The translations under genes were made by a program, and so were the position numbers. Shown here piece after piece: positions 6,039-14,356 of a DNA stretch of 16,945 nucleotides; position 1 is the stretch's first letter, and every line of letters begins with the position of its first letter. This DNA comes from Gammaproteobacteria bacterium (GTDB lineage: Bacteria; Pseudomonadota; Gammaproteobacteria; JAABTG01): positions 1-16,945 of the forward strand of contig JASJBY010000064.1 of the NCBI GenBank assembly GCA_030066245.1, read 5' to 3'. A model generated the notes under the pieces. It was not told where the DNA came from and ran no database searches. It saw only the letters and a list, made by a program, of their open reading frames with translations.

Positions 6039-6761
6039 ATGAAAAACTCTGTTACGGCTCGAAGCTGCCTTCATGGTTCTTTCCTTGCCCTGGCCCTCCT
6101 GGCGGTATCGGCAACCCCACCGACGGCGTTCGCCGGCATAAAGTGCTGGACCAACAAGGAAGGCGTGCGCGAATGCGGGGACAGGCTTCCGCCCGAGTAC
6201 GCCCAGAAAGGTCATGAGCAAATCAGCGAATCAGGCATCAAAGTCACTGTCGTCGAGGCGGCCCGATCGGCGGAAGAGCTTGAAGAAGCCAAACGCCTCG
6301 CCGCTGTTAAGGCGGAGCAGGCGCGCATCGCCCGCATTCGGGCCGCGGAGCAGCTGGCAGACGACCAGGTGCTGCTGCGCACCTTCACCACCGAGGAAGA
6401 CCTGCTCCTCGCCCGGGACGGCAAGCTGGCAGTCATCGAGTCCCGAATCAAGCTGGCTCAGAACCGGGTTGCGAAAATGGAAACCAACCTGGAGCAGCTC
6501 ACCAGTCAAGCGGCTCGACAGGAACGCAGCGGTCGTTCCGTGGCCAAGAACCTCCAAGAGCGCATTGCCAAGGTACGCCGGCGTATCGACAGTCACCTGA
6601 CCTACATAGACGACCGCCGGGACGACCAGGACGGCATCCGCAAGCAGTTCGACGCGGACCTACAGCGTCTGCGGGCTCTGAAATCCGGCGACGTTCAGCC
6701 GGGCGAAGTGGTGGCCGAGGAAACCCCGCCCGAGGCGTCTCCCCAGGCCGGCCTAGAATAG
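6039..6761 (+). CDS. Secreted DUF4124 coiled-coil protein
   Basis: The 240-residue product has a long signal peptide (core FLALALLAVSA, likely cut after AFA at residue 32). A DUF4124 domain follows at about 33-65: GIKCWTNKEGVRECGDRLPP with C36 and C46, the K-x-[YW]-x-x-x-[DE]-G-V-x-x-x-[SG]-D-x-P pattern of the family. Residues ~75-205 are charged, Ala/Glu/Arg-rich and heptad-like, a probable coiled coil, and the tail is acidic and Pro-rich. DUF4124 proteins are periplasmic or envelope-associated and their function is unknown. The frame is open upstream to 5694, inside pyrE; the ATG at 6039 is chosen because only it gives a signal peptide. A small CCACC-ATCA-GGTGG hairpin lies at 5998-6011. 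The 3' end overlaps the convergent metalloprotease gene by 9 bp. Confidence 0.85.
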   Translation: MKNSVTARSCLHGSFLALALLAVSATPPTAFAGIKCWTNKEGVRECGDRLPPEYAQKGHEQISESGIKVTVVEAARSAEELEEAKRLAAVKAEQARIARIRAAEQLADDQVLLRTFTTEEDLLLARDGKLAVIESRIKLAQNRVAKMETNLEQLTSQAARQERSGRSVAKNLQERIAKVRRRIDSHLTYIDDRRDDQDGIRKQFDADLQRLRALKSGDVQPGEVVAEETPPEASPQAGLE

Positions 6762-7472
6762 CAGCGAGGGCTCGTAAGCCCGCAGCTGGTCCCGTCGCTC
6801 GCGCCAGTCGGGCACCTGCGTTGCCACCATGTCCCAGAATGCCCGGGAATGGTTCAGGTGACGCAGATGGCAGAGCTCATGTATGGTGACGTACTCCGAA
6901 AGGGGCTGGGGCAGAAGCATGAGCCGCCAGTTTAGACTGATGTCTCCCCGCCAGGAGCAGCTGCCCCAGCGAGCCTTTTGAGAACGTATGGACAGGCGGC
7001 CCGGCGATACTCCCAGTAAGGCGCCGAGCCGCTCCAGCTGCCCCCCGAACTCGGCGCGCGCCTCCGCCCGATACCATGCATCCAGTGTGCTCCGCACCCG
7101 CTCCACGCCCAGGTCGGGCCCGGTGACCCGCAGCTCGCGCCCCACTCGGCGCACCTCCCGCTGCGGCGACTCGAGCAGCCGAAGCCGCAGGCGTGCATCC
7201 AGAAACGGAAGCTCGCAGCCGTCGCGGAAGCTAGGGCGGCGACGAAGCGCTATCTGGACCCGCTCCAAAGCTTTCAGGGCCCAGCCCCCATGCTGCACGA
7301 GCACGGCTTCTGCCTGCGCACGTGTGCACCGATGGGGGGCCCGCATGTGCATTCGGCCGTCCCCTGCGGCCAGCAGCTGAATGTGTTTTCGGCGAGGCAC
7401 ACGGAACAGTCGATAGGCAATGGCTCGGCCTCGAATCAACACCTGCCCATCGCTGTGTCGGACGGCCTTCAC
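6753..7472 (-). CDS. YgjP-type (DUF45/SprT-like fold) zinc metalloprotease
   Basis: The 239-residue protein belongs to the YgjP/WLM-like M48-related family (COG1451). Near the C-terminus it has RSQKARWGSCSWRGDISLNW followed by YVTIHELCHLRHLNHSRAFW. The HExxH zinc site is H198-E-L-C-H202 and the downstream HS histidine, H208, is the likely third ligand. The substrate is unknown. The chosen start is GTG at 7472, which overlaps the slmA stop by 4 bp (GTGA). An ATG at 7523 (17 residues longer) is possible but would overlap slmA by 55 bp and adds residues unlike the family. It is the last gene of the argB-slmA run and converges on the DUF4124 gene with a 9-bp overlap. Confidence 0.85.
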   Translation of the reverse strand: MKAVRHSDGQVLIRGRAIAYRLFRVPRRKHIQLLAAGDGRMHMRAPHRCTRAQAEAVLVQHGGWALKALERVQIALRRRPSFRDGCELPFLDARLRLRLLESPQREVRRVGRELRVTGPDLGVERVRSTLDAWYRAEARAEFGGQLERLGALLGVSPGRLSIRSQKARWGSCSWRGDISLNWRLMLLPQPLSEYVTIHELCHLRHLNHSRAFWDMVATQVPDWRERRDQLRAYEPSLLF

Positions 7473-8071
7473 GAGCGTGTGCCGAACAATGTCGCCGCCA
7501 GCAGCTGCCATTGTCGGTCCCATTCTTCGAGTGGCGCACGCTTGAATCGGCTGCGCACATACCGCAGCATCTTGCCTTCAACCAGCGCCACCAACAGGCT
7601 TGCTGCGACCGGGACGGTGGTCGCCATGGGCGTTTCCTCCGAGGTCGCTTCGCCCTCCCGGAGAATTTGCCTGAACTGGGTCTCTATGCGGTTGAAGAAC
7701 TGGGCCACCCGCTCCTGCAGCCGCGCATGCTCGCCCGCCAGCACATCCCCCAAAAGAACACGCGTGATACCTGGGTTGCGTTCCGAGAAGCCCAGGAGCA
7801 GAAACATTATCCTCTCGCAGCGACGTGCCGCCTCCGACTCCTGGGCCAGGATCCGCTTGACCTGACCGAACACCGAGTCCTCCGCGAAGGCAATCAACGC
7901 CTCGAACATTTTTGCTTTGCTGGGGAAGTGTCGATACAGAGCCGCTTCCGACACTCCCACCGCCCCGGCCAGCCGGGCCGTGGTGATGCGGCTTCCGGGA
8001 CTTGTCTCCAATTCGCGGGCCAAGGCCTGGAGGATCTGCTCACGCCTTGGGACCACACCGGTAACTTGCAT
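7469..8071 (-). CDS. slmA: SlmA nucleoid-occlusion factor (TetR family)
   Basis: The 200-residue product has a TetR-type N-terminal helix-turn-helix (about 8-55: RREQILQALA, then ITTARLAGAVGVSEAALYRH and FPSKAKMFEALI) and the SlmA-specific continuation FAEDSVFGQVKRIL, with a C-terminal all-alpha domain ending WQLLAATLFG. SlmA binds specific chromosomal sites and disrupts FtsZ polymers over the nucleoid, so the septum does not form across unsegregated DNA. The ATG overlaps the argB stop by one base (TAATG), indicating coupling. In E. coli slmA lies between dut and pyrE; here argB and algC intervene, a Pseudomonas-like arrangement that still carries slmA. Confidence 0.92.
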   Translation of the reverse strand: MQVTGVVPRREQILQALARELETSPGSRITTARLAGAVGVSEAALYRHFPSKAKMFEALIAFAEDSVFGQVKRILAQESEAARRCERIMFLLLGFSERNPGITRVLLGDVLAGEHARLQERVAQFFNRIETQFRQILREGEATSEETPMATTVPVAASLLVALVEGKMLRYVRSRFKRAPLEEWDRQWQLLAATLFGTRS

Positions 8072-9021
8072 TAGACACGCCCTCCGTGGATGAGGGTGCC
8101 TACGCCCTCATTAGTGAATATTTCCAGCAACACTGCATGCTCCACGCGACCATCGATAATGTGGGCGGCGCGTACGCCGGAATGCACCGCCTCCAGGGCA
8201 CAGCGGATCTTAGGGAGCATCCCGCCGTGTACGGTGCCGTCCTTGATGAGCTGTTCCACCCGCCGCGCGTCCAGTCCGGTCAGCAAACTGCCGTCCCGGT
8301 CCAGCAAACCCGCGGTATTGGTCAACAGGATCAGCTTTTCAGCTTGCAGTGTCTCGGCCAGCTTGCCCGCTACCAGGTCCGCGTTGATGTTGTAAGAAAA
8401 ACCATCTTCGCCGACCCCGATGGGCGCGATGACCGGAATAAAGTCGCCGCCGACCAGCATGTCGATGATGGAGGTGTCGATACTGGTCACCTCCCCCACA
8501 TGGCCCAGGTCGATGATCTCCGGCACTTTCACCTGGGCCATCAGCTCATCCTCGGACACGCCGCCGTCGCCGCCCGTATCGGGAGCCTCAGGCGGCTGGA
8601 AGGTCAGTTTGCGGGCGTGAATGAGGTCGCCGTCCTTTCCGGTGAGACCGACTGCGGCCCCCCGATGGCGGTTAATCAGATTGACAATCTCCTTGTTCAC
8701 CAGACCGCCCAGCACCATCTCGACCACATCCATGGTCTCGCTGTCGGTGACACGCATGCCATCCACGAAGCGACTTTCCTTGCCGATGCGTTCCAGCAGC
8801 TTGCCGATTTGAGGGCCGCCTCCGTGTACCACCACCGGGTTCATGCCCACCAGCTTCATGAGCACCACGTCGCGCGCAAAGCCGTTCTTCAGCTTGTCGT
8901 CGACCATGGCGTTACCGCCGTACTTGATGACGATGGTCTTGGCCGTGAAACGCTGGATGTAGGGCAGCGCCTCGGTCAGCACCTGTGCAATATTCATGGC
9001 TGCCGCCGGTGTCAGGGACAT
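8071..9021 (-). CDS. argB: Acetylglutamate kinase
   Basis: ArgB phosphorylates N-acetyl-L-glutamate with ATP, the second step of arginine synthesis. Motifs: IVIKYGGNAM (K33), VVHGGGPQIG (65-74), MRVTDSETMDVVEMVLGG (89-106), DFIPVIAPIGV, YNINADLVAGKLAETL and GGMLPKIRCALEAV near the C-terminus. The N-terminal helix LTEALPYIQRF and the ending LLEIFTNEGVGTLI are of the type found in arginine-inhibited hexameric enzymes, so feedback control is likely. The 316-residue length exceeds the ~300 usual for Pseudomonas because residues 141-166 form a longer Gly/acidic loop (see findings). The first ATG (9021) is used; M9 is an alternative. A 40-codon frame ends across the start codon. The stop overlaps slmA. 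Confidence 0.95.
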   Translation of the reverse strand: MSLTPAAAMNIAQVLTEALPYIQRFTAKTIVIKYGGNAMVDDKLKNGFARDVVLMKLVGMNPVVVHGGGPQIGKLLERIGKESRFVDGMRVTDSETMDVVEMVLGGLVNKEIVNLINRHRGAAVGLTGKDGDLIHARKLTFQPPEAPDTGGDGGVSEDELMAQVKVPEIIDLGHVGEVTSIDTSIIDMLVGGDFIPVIAPIGVGEDGFSYNINADLVAGKLAETLQAEKLILLTNTAGLLDRDGSLLTGLDARRVEQLIKDGTVHGGMLPKIRCALEAVHSGVRAAHIIDGRVEHAVLLEIFTNEGVGTLIHGGRV

Positions 9022-9186
9022 GGCGAGTAGTCCAACCGGGCTTGTACGACATGCGCGGGCTGCGGTGTCGGCGAGATCTTGCGACGCACCCCGCCATCCT
9101 CAAGCGCTGGCGCGAGCGTTTCACTCCGGCTCATCAGCAGCAGCTGCCCCCCCTCTGGCACGTTCCCCCCTAAGTTGCTGCAGAGC

Positions 9187-11601
9187 TCAGAACGGCAGCG
9201 ATAGGTCGCCGTCCACTCCGAGCAGCGCGGTTTTGAAAGTTGCCTGAATACGCTGCAGCGCGCCCTCGTCATCGGCCTCGAAGCGCAGCACCAGACTGGG
9301 TGTAGTGTTCGAGGCGCGCACCAAGCCCCAGCCGTCAGGATACTCGGCTCGCAGACCATCCACCGTGATGACCTCGGCGCCTTCGAAGCTTGCAGACTGG
9401 GTGAAACTTTGCATGAACTGGGCGGGCTCTCCTTCCTGCATCGCGACCCGTATCTCTGGCGTGCTCAGCCCACCGGGCAAGCGTTGGAAGGCGTCCGCCG
9501 CGGACACACCTGCTTGACGCAGAATCTCCAGCAGCCGGGCGCCTGCGTAGAGGGCGTCATCGAAGCCGTACCAGCGGTCGGCGAAACAGATATGCCCCGC
9601 CAGCTCCCCTCCCAGCACGGCTCCGGTTTCGTTCATCTTGTTCTTGATCACCGAGTGGCCGCTGCGGGACAGGACGGGCTCACCCCCGAGCTTGCTCACA
9701 AGCCGTCCCAACTCCCGGGTGCACTTGACGTCATACACGATGCGCGCACCCGCGTTGGCAGCCAGCACGTCCTGAGCGAACAGCATCATCAGCCGGTCCG
9801 GCCAGATGATATTGCCGGCGCCGTCGACAACCACCAGTCGGTCGCCGTCTCCGTCGAAGGCGAGTCCCAGATCGGCCTGCTCCTTCTCAACCGACTGGAT
9901 GAGGTCCCGCAGGTTCTCGGGTTGCGACGGGTCCGGGTGATGGTTCGGAAAGCTGCCGTCAATATCGCAGTGCAGCTCCACCACATCGTGCCCGAGCGCC
10001 CGATACAAGCGCGGTGCCAGTTCACCGGCCGCGCCGTTCCCGCAGTCGATGACGACTTTGTACGGGTTACCGAGTGCAACGGGAATGTCTTCACTGACCT
10101 GGCGGATGTACTCCGACCCCAGGTCCATGGTTCGGTGTACCCCCATGCCGGTGCTCAGCTGGCCTGACTCGAGCCGACTTCGTATAGCAGCGATCTCCTC
10201 CCCGAACAGGCTCCGCCCTCCCAGCACGATCTTGAAACCGTTGTACTCGGGTGGGTTGTGGCTGCCGGTCACCATCACGCCACTGCCCGCCTCCAGATAG
10301 TGGGTCGCGTAGTAGAGCACGGGGGTCGGCACCTGACCGATGTCCACGACTTCCCGGCCCGCCTCGCTGAGGCCCTCCATCAGAGCGTCGGCAAGCTCAC
10401 GGCTGGAAGGACGCCCGTCGCGGGCGACGCAGACGGCAGCCTGATTGCGGACATCGGCCTCTGTGCCGATGGCCCGGCCGATGGATCGGGCGACCTGCGG
10501 CGTGACCGTATCACCCACGATGCCGCGGATGTCGTACATGCGGAAGATAGATCCGTCGACCGCCGTGATAGGCTCTTCCGCTTTGTCTTCGGCGCCGGGC
10601 TCGGTGCTCGGCTCCGCGGGCGCCGCTGCCGTCTCAGCTTGCCCGGCTGCGGGCTTGGAGGGAGCGGGGGCCGTGTCACCTGCGGGAACGGTGGCCGGCC
10701 TGCGGGCACTGCCGGCGGCGCTCGCAGCCGCCGCTTTGGGCCTTGGACTGCTCCTTAGCACCAGTCCCGCTACCAGCAACAACAGCCCGGCCGCGGTGCC
10801 CCAGACGATCAGGTCGGCGTTCATCAACGCCCCACTTGTCGCCGCTGGTGCCTCGTAACGCACCACCCAGGGACTACCGGCAAGGGGCCGCGTCTCCGCG
10901 ATGGTCTCGCCTGCAACCGCTGCATTGTCGCGCGCGCCACGCTTCGCGACGGTCACCGGCGACATGCCGGCAACCGGCTGGCGCAGCTCCGCGTAGCCGC
11001 CCGCGAATGGCGCCTTGTCCAGGGCAGACTGCAGCAGACCCACGTCGAGTCCCACGAGCAAATGCCCGCTGAGCCGACCCTGGTCGTCTTCGATCCTGGA
11101 CAGCAGCGCCACATGGCGACCTTTGGTACCCATCAGCTGGACTTCCGGCCTCGGCGCTTCGCCCTTCTGCTCAGAGGTTGCCAGCATCTCGAGAGTGGCG
11201 TAAGTGAGTGGCGGAATGGCATCGTAGTCAACCTTCGTTTGGCCTACCGGCAGCAGACGCACGCCGAGAATCAGAGGAGAGCTGGCCGCAACGGCTTGCT
11301 CCCTGGCACGCAGGCGGTCGGGATCCCCGGAATCGAGCAGCTCCGGTAGACCCGGGCCGCGGCCCAGAGCCTGAAACCCATCCAGCTGGGTGACCAGCTC
11401 CTGCTGGAGAACCACCGCCATCTCGTTCACGGCGGCATCGGCAATTCGGCGTGTCTGCTCGCTCCTGAACTCGACCCAGCGGTCCAGCAGGTGTGTGCTC
11501 CCGGCCGCGAGAACGCCGAGGATCACGGCCGCGAGGCCGACATAGCCCAGACGTCGCCCCATGCCTGCCGCAGCCGTCAGCTTGGCGTTTGCCTTGGGCA
11601 T
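9187..11601 (-). CDS. algC: Membrane-anchored phosphomannomutase/phosphoglucomutase
   Basis: The 804-residue protein joins an N-terminal membrane module to a complete four-domain alpha-D-phosphohexomutase. TM1 is about 18-38, a ~220-residue presumed periplasmic sensor-like domain follows, TM2 is about 263-283, then an Ala/Pro/Glu-rich linker to about 343. The enzyme has MYDIRG, the phosphoserine loop MVTGSHNPP (S447), the metal loop DGDGDR (583-588), the sugar loop GGELAGH (664-670) and the phosphate site RASNTTPS (762-769). It interconverts mannose or glucose 1- and 6-phosphates for GDP-mannose and UDP-glucose-derived surface polysaccharides. Long AlgC forms with this N-terminus are known in Pseudomonas. 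The ATG at 11601 is chosen because a 15-codon frame with a good Shine-Dalgarno ends on it (TGATG); a TTG at 11622 would add 7 residues. Confidence 0.93.
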   Translation of the reverse strand: MPKANAKLTAAAGMGRRLGYVGLAAVILGVLAAGSTHLLDRWVEFRSEQTRRIADAAVNEMAVVLQQELVTQLDGFQALGRGPGLPELLDSGDPDRLRAREQAVAASSPLILGVRLLPVGQTKVDYDAIPPLTYATLEMLATSEQKGEAPRPEVQLMGTKGRHVALLSRIEDDQGRLSGHLLVGLDVGLLQSALDKAPFAGGYAELRQPVAGMSPVTVAKRGARDNAAVAGETIAETRPLAGSPWVVRYEAPAATSGALMNADLIVWGTAAGLLLLVAGLVLRSSPRPKAAAASAAGSARRPATVPAGDTAPAPSKPAAGQAETAAAPAEPSTEPGAEDKAEEPITAVDGSIFRMYDIRGIVGDTVTPQVARSIGRAIGTEADVRNQAAVCVARDGRPSSRELADALMEGLSEAGREVVDIGQVPTPVLYYATHYLEAGSGVMVTGSHNPPEYNGFKIVLGGRSLFGEEIAAIRSRLESGQLSTGMGVHRTMDLGSEYIRQVSEDIPVALGNPYKVVIDCGNGAAGELAPRLYRALGHDVVELHCDIDGSFPNHHPDPSQPENLRDLIQSVEKEQADLGLAFDGDGDRLVVVDGAGNIIWPDRLMMLFAQDVLAANAGARIVYDVKCTRELGRLVSKLGGEPVLSRSGHSVIKNKMNETGAVLGGELAGHICFADRWYGFDDALYAGARLLEILRQAGVSAADAFQRLPGGLSTPEIRVAMQEGEPAQFMQSFTQSASFEGAEVITVDGLRAEYPDGWGLVRASNTTPSLVLRFEADDEGALQRIQATFKTALLGVDGDLSLPF

Positions 11602-11648
11602 CAGGCCAGGCCCCGCGAACAACGACGTATCGGTTGCAAGAAAATCAT
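11601..11648 (-). CDS. Possible 15-codon upstream frame coupled to algC
   Basis: ATG at 11648 opens MIFLQPIRRCSRGLA and stops with TGA whose A is the first base of the algC ATG. An AGGAG (minus strand, 11657-11653) lies 4 bp upstream of this ATG, a better ribosome site than anything in front of algC itself. It could serve as a translational-coupling or leader peptide. No homology can be assessed at this length, and it may be chance. Confidence 0.3.
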   Translation of the reverse strand: MIFLQPIRRCSRGLA

Positions 11649-11754
11649 GGTGCTCCTGGACATTCGGGCGGACGGCGCCGGGCCACGCAAGCGGCAGGCG
11701 GACGCGACAGAGCGTCTCAGCCGCGGTGAGGCCGCAGCGTGAGAGATCTCCCGT

Positions 11755-12210
11755 TCAATGGCGACCCGACGAGCCGAACCCTCCTTCTCCCCGCTCACTC
11801 GGCGTGAACTCCCCGACTATGTCGAACTCGGCGCGCACCACGGGCACGAAGACCATCTGCGCGATGCGCTCGCCGGGCTGAATAGTGAACGCTTCCTTAC
11901 TGCGATTCCAACATGATACATATACTTGCCCCTGATAATCCGAGTCAATGAGTCCGACCAGATTCCCAAGAACGATTCCGTGCTTGTGGCCGAGGCCAGA
12001 GCGCGGCAGCAATACAGCCGCCAGATCCCGGTCCTGGATGTGAATGGCCAAGCCGGTGGGAATGAGTTCGGTACGCCCGGGGGCTATGGTCGATGCGGCG
12101 TTGACGCAGGCGCGCAGATCCATGCCGGCGGCACCAGCGGTTGCATACTGGGGCATCGGAAACTCCGCGCCCAGGCGTGGATCAAGTATTTTCAGCTGCA
12201 CTTTTTGCAA
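11755..12210 (-). CDS. dut: Deoxyuridine 5'-triphosphate nucleotidohydrolase (dUTPase)
   Basis: Dut hydrolyses dUTP to dUMP and PPi, keeping uracil out of DNA and supplying dTMP synthesis; the enzyme is a homotrimer. All five conserved motifs are present: AGAAGMDLRA (I), PRSGLGHKHG (II), GLIDSDYQG (III), GERIAQMVF (IV) and the C-terminal Gly-rich RGEGGFGSSGRH (V). The TTG at 12210 gives 151 residues, the same length as the E. coli enzyme, and its first residues align with the E. coli N-terminus (xxKVQLKILDPRLG). GTG at 12201 is the alternative. The gene starts inside coaBC (29-bp overlap), the same order as in E. coli and Pseudomonas. Confidence 0.95.
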   Translation of the reverse strand: MQKVQLKILDPRLGAEFPMPQYATAGAAGMDLRACVNAASTIAPGRTELIPTGLAIHIQDRDLAAVLLPRSGLGHKHGIVLGNLVGLIDSDYQGQVYVSCWNRSKEAFTIQPGERIAQMVFVPVVRAEFDIVGEFTPSERGEGGFGSSGRH

Positions 12211-13399
12211 GATACCGCCCCGTAATGACTTCCATGAGATCAACCGCCAACTGCTCCTTCGGCGCGACGGGCAACTCCATGCTGCCCCCCTCCCAGTAAA
12301 GGCTCAGGCTGTTCTCTTTGCTCTCAAATCCCGGCCCGCTAAAGCCCACGCGGTTCGCTGCGAGCATGTCCAGGGATTTCCGCGACAGCTTCCGCCTGGC
12401 GTTAGTTTCCAGATCCTCGGTTTCCGCGGCAAAACCCACGCAGAACGGACCACCGGGCAGCGCCGCGACCTCCGCAAGAATGTCGGGATTTCGCGCCAGC
12501 TTGAGCTCCAGCGACGGGGCGGCTTTCTTGATCTTGTGAGGTGACGGATTCGCCGGACGATAGTCGGCAACCGCCGCCGCGCCGATGAAGATGTCACAGC
12601 CTTGGGCGCGCGACATGACAGCCGCGTGCATGTCCCGTGCACTGACCACATCGATGCGCTCCACCCGCGCCGGCGTGTCAACCGCCACCGGACCGCTCAC
12701 CAGCGTTACCCGGGCACCTGCACCGACCGCCGCCGCGGCTACCGCGAAGCCCATGCGGCCTGAGCTGCGGTTACCCAGAAAACGCACGGGATCCACGGCC
12801 TCGCGGGTCGGACCGGCCGTTATGAGTACCGAGACACCGGCGAGGGGACCCGGTGAGAAAAGGGTCTCAAGTCGGCTCATCAAGACGCCGGGCTCGACCA
12901 GACGCCCCAGGCCGACTTCGCCGCAGGCTTGCGCGCCCTCGTCGGGACCCACGAGCTTGTGCCCATGTTCAAGCAGGCGTGCCCGGTTCGCGAGTGTGGC
13001 CGGCGCCACCCACATCTGTCTGTTCATGGCGGGGGCGAGCACAATGGGCGCGTCGGTGGCAAGACAAAGGGTGGTCAGCAAGTCGTCGGCCAAGCCGTGA
13101 CTGAGCTTGGCCAGAAAGTTCGCACTGGCCGGCGCGACAAGCACCACGTCGGCCCAGCGGGCGAGCTCGATGTGGCCCATAGCGGACTCTTCCTTCGCCT
13201 CCAGGAGCTGTGAGCGCACCGGACGGCCACTCAACGCCTGCAAGGTCAGGGGCGTGACAAACGCCGTTGCCGCTTCCGTCAGCACCACCTGAACCTCGGC
13301 CCCCCGGGTACGCAGCAGGCGCACCAGCTCCGCTCCCTTGTAGGCGGCAATTCCTCCGCTGATGCCGAGGAGGACATGTCTGTTCGCCAACGGGTTCAT
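12182..13399 (-). CDS. coaBC: Bifunctional phosphopantothenoylcysteine decarboxylase / phosphopantothenate-cysteine ligase
   Basis: This enzyme joins 4'-phosphopantothenate to cysteine using CTP, then decarboxylates the product to 4'-phosphopantetheine in CoA synthesis. The 405-residue length is standard. The N-terminal FMN-dependent CoaC domain (1-~185) has VLLGISGGIAAYK, catalytic H76 in AMGHIELARWADVVLVAPAS, N126 in LAPAMNRQMW and the active cysteine C159 in QACGEVGLGRL. The CoaB domain (~186-400) has ITAGPTREAVDPVRFLGNRSSG (nucleotide site, N210), AAVADYRP, the K289 region PHKIKK, NPDILAEV and VGFAAETEDL. It diverges from radC across only 54 bp. It is the first gene of the coaBC-dut-algC-argB-slmA series on the minus strand. 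Confidence 0.96.
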   Translation of the reverse strand: MNPLANRHVLLGISGGIAAYKGAELVRLLRTRGAEVQVVLTEAATAFVTPLTLQALSGRPVRSQLLEAKEESAMGHIELARWADVVLVAPASANFLAKLSHGLADDLLTTLCLATDAPIVLAPAMNRQMWVAPATLANRARLLEHGHKLVGPDEGAQACGEVGLGRLVEPGVLMSRLETLFSPGPLAGVSVLITAGPTREAVDPVRFLGNRSSGRMGFAVAAAAVGAGARVTLVSGPVAVDTPARVERIDVVSARDMHAAVMSRAQGCDIFIGAAAVADYRPANPSPHKIKKAAPSLELKLARNPDILAEVAALPGGPFCVGFAAETEDLETNARRKLSRKSLDMLAANRVGFSGPGFESKENSLSLYWEGGSMELPVAPKEQLAVDLMEVITGRYLAKSAAENT

Positions 13400-13453
13400 G
13401 CTGGTTTAGAGTGTATCTTTCCGGATGGCGCTTTTCGACAGGGAGGTTAGCAC

Positions 13454-14128
13454 ATGGCCATCAGTAACTGGCCCGAGGCCGAGCGGCCGCGGGAAAAGCT
13501 GCTAGCCCGCGGGCCCAATTCTCTGTCCGACGCCGAGCTCCTTGCCATATTTCTGCGCACCGGTGTTGCGGGCAAAACGGCGCTCGACCTGGCCCGAGAC
13601 CTGCTGGTCGAGTTCGGTAGCCTGCGCGCCCTGCTGGAGGCCGGCCCGGACTGCTTCTGCCGCAGCAAAGGCCTCGGCAAAACCAAATACGTGCTGCTGC
13701 AGGCATCTCTGGAACTGGGACGCCGCCACCTGGCGGAGCGCGTCGAGCGGGTTGACATGCTGGCCGATCCCCGAGCCACCCGCGACTACCTGATGGCCCG
13801 ATTGCGCGATCATGCGCAGGAGGTGTTTGCCTGCCTGTTCCTGGACAACCGACATCGGGTCATCAGTTTCGACGAGATGTTCTTCGGCACCATAGACGGC
13901 GCCAGCGTACATCCACGGGAAGTCGTGAGGCGCGCCATGGCGCATAACGCGGCGGCCGTCATCTTAGCCCACAATCACCCGTCGGGCGTGGCCGAGCCGA
14001 GTCGCGCGGACGAAAACATCACGCGCCGACTCAAGGACGCGCTTGCGTTAGTGGACGTGCGTACGCTGGATCATCTGGTCATCGGCGATGGCGAAGCAGT
14101 GTCTTTCGCGGAGAGAGGGCTGCTTTGA
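13454..14128 (+). CDS. radC: RadC family JAB/MPN-domain protein
   Basis: The 224-residue product has an N-terminal helix-hairpin-helix region (about 5-95: ERPREKLLARGPNSLSDAEL, then LAIFLRTG and SKGLGKTKY) and a C-terminal JAMM metalloprotease-like domain. The zinc motif is ILAHNHPSGVAEPSRAD, with H173, H175, S177 and D186. The name implies DNA repair, but the historic E. coli radC allele was later assigned to another gene, so the molecular function is unproven. The ATG at 13454 is preceded by GGGAGG (13441-13446) at 7 bp, a strong ribosome site. The coaBC / radC / rpmB / rpmG order is widely conserved in gammaproteobacteria. Confidence 0.93.
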   Translation: MAISNWPEAERPREKLLARGPNSLSDAELLAIFLRTGVAGKTALDLARDLLVEFGSLRALLEAGPDCFCRSKGLGKTKYVLLQASLELGRRHLAERVERVDMLADPRATRDYLMARLRDHAQEVFACLFLDNRHRVISFDEMFFGTIDGASVHPREVVRRAMAHNAAAVILAHNHPSGVAEPSRADENITRRLKDALALVDVRTLDHLVIGDGEAVSFAERGLL

Positions 14129-14307
14129 GGCTGAGGGCTGGCAATGCGCTCCAAGGGGAAGAGTCCCGGTGGTATTGGATGACGCTCGGACCGGCACGCG
14201 AAGCCAGGAGCATCGGTCTCAGGGATAGCGACGGTCGGGCCCAAGTGTCTGCGCGGGAAAGCCGATCACGGGCAGGCCACCCCTGCGCTGGGAGCCCGGG
14301 CGGGGTC

Positions 14308-14336
14308 TTGCAAGTTGCGGGCGCGATTGATATAAA
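14308..14336 (+). promoter_or_regulatory. Sigma70-type promoter of rpmB-rpmG
   Basis: TTGCAA (14308-14313) and TATAAA (14331-14336) are separated by exactly 17 bp, close to consensus in both boxes. Transcription should begin near 14343, leaving a ~60-nt leader before rpmB. High strength fits ribosomal protein genes. Assignment is by sequence only. Confidence 0.75.
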
Positions 14337-14356
14337 GCTCGGCTTTCTCAAAGTTG

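Noticed and set aside
12182..12210. Overlap of dut with coaBC as a possible programmed frameshift
   Set aside because: Both proteins have complete standard ends (405 and 151 residues), so this is ordinary gene overlap with a TTG start.
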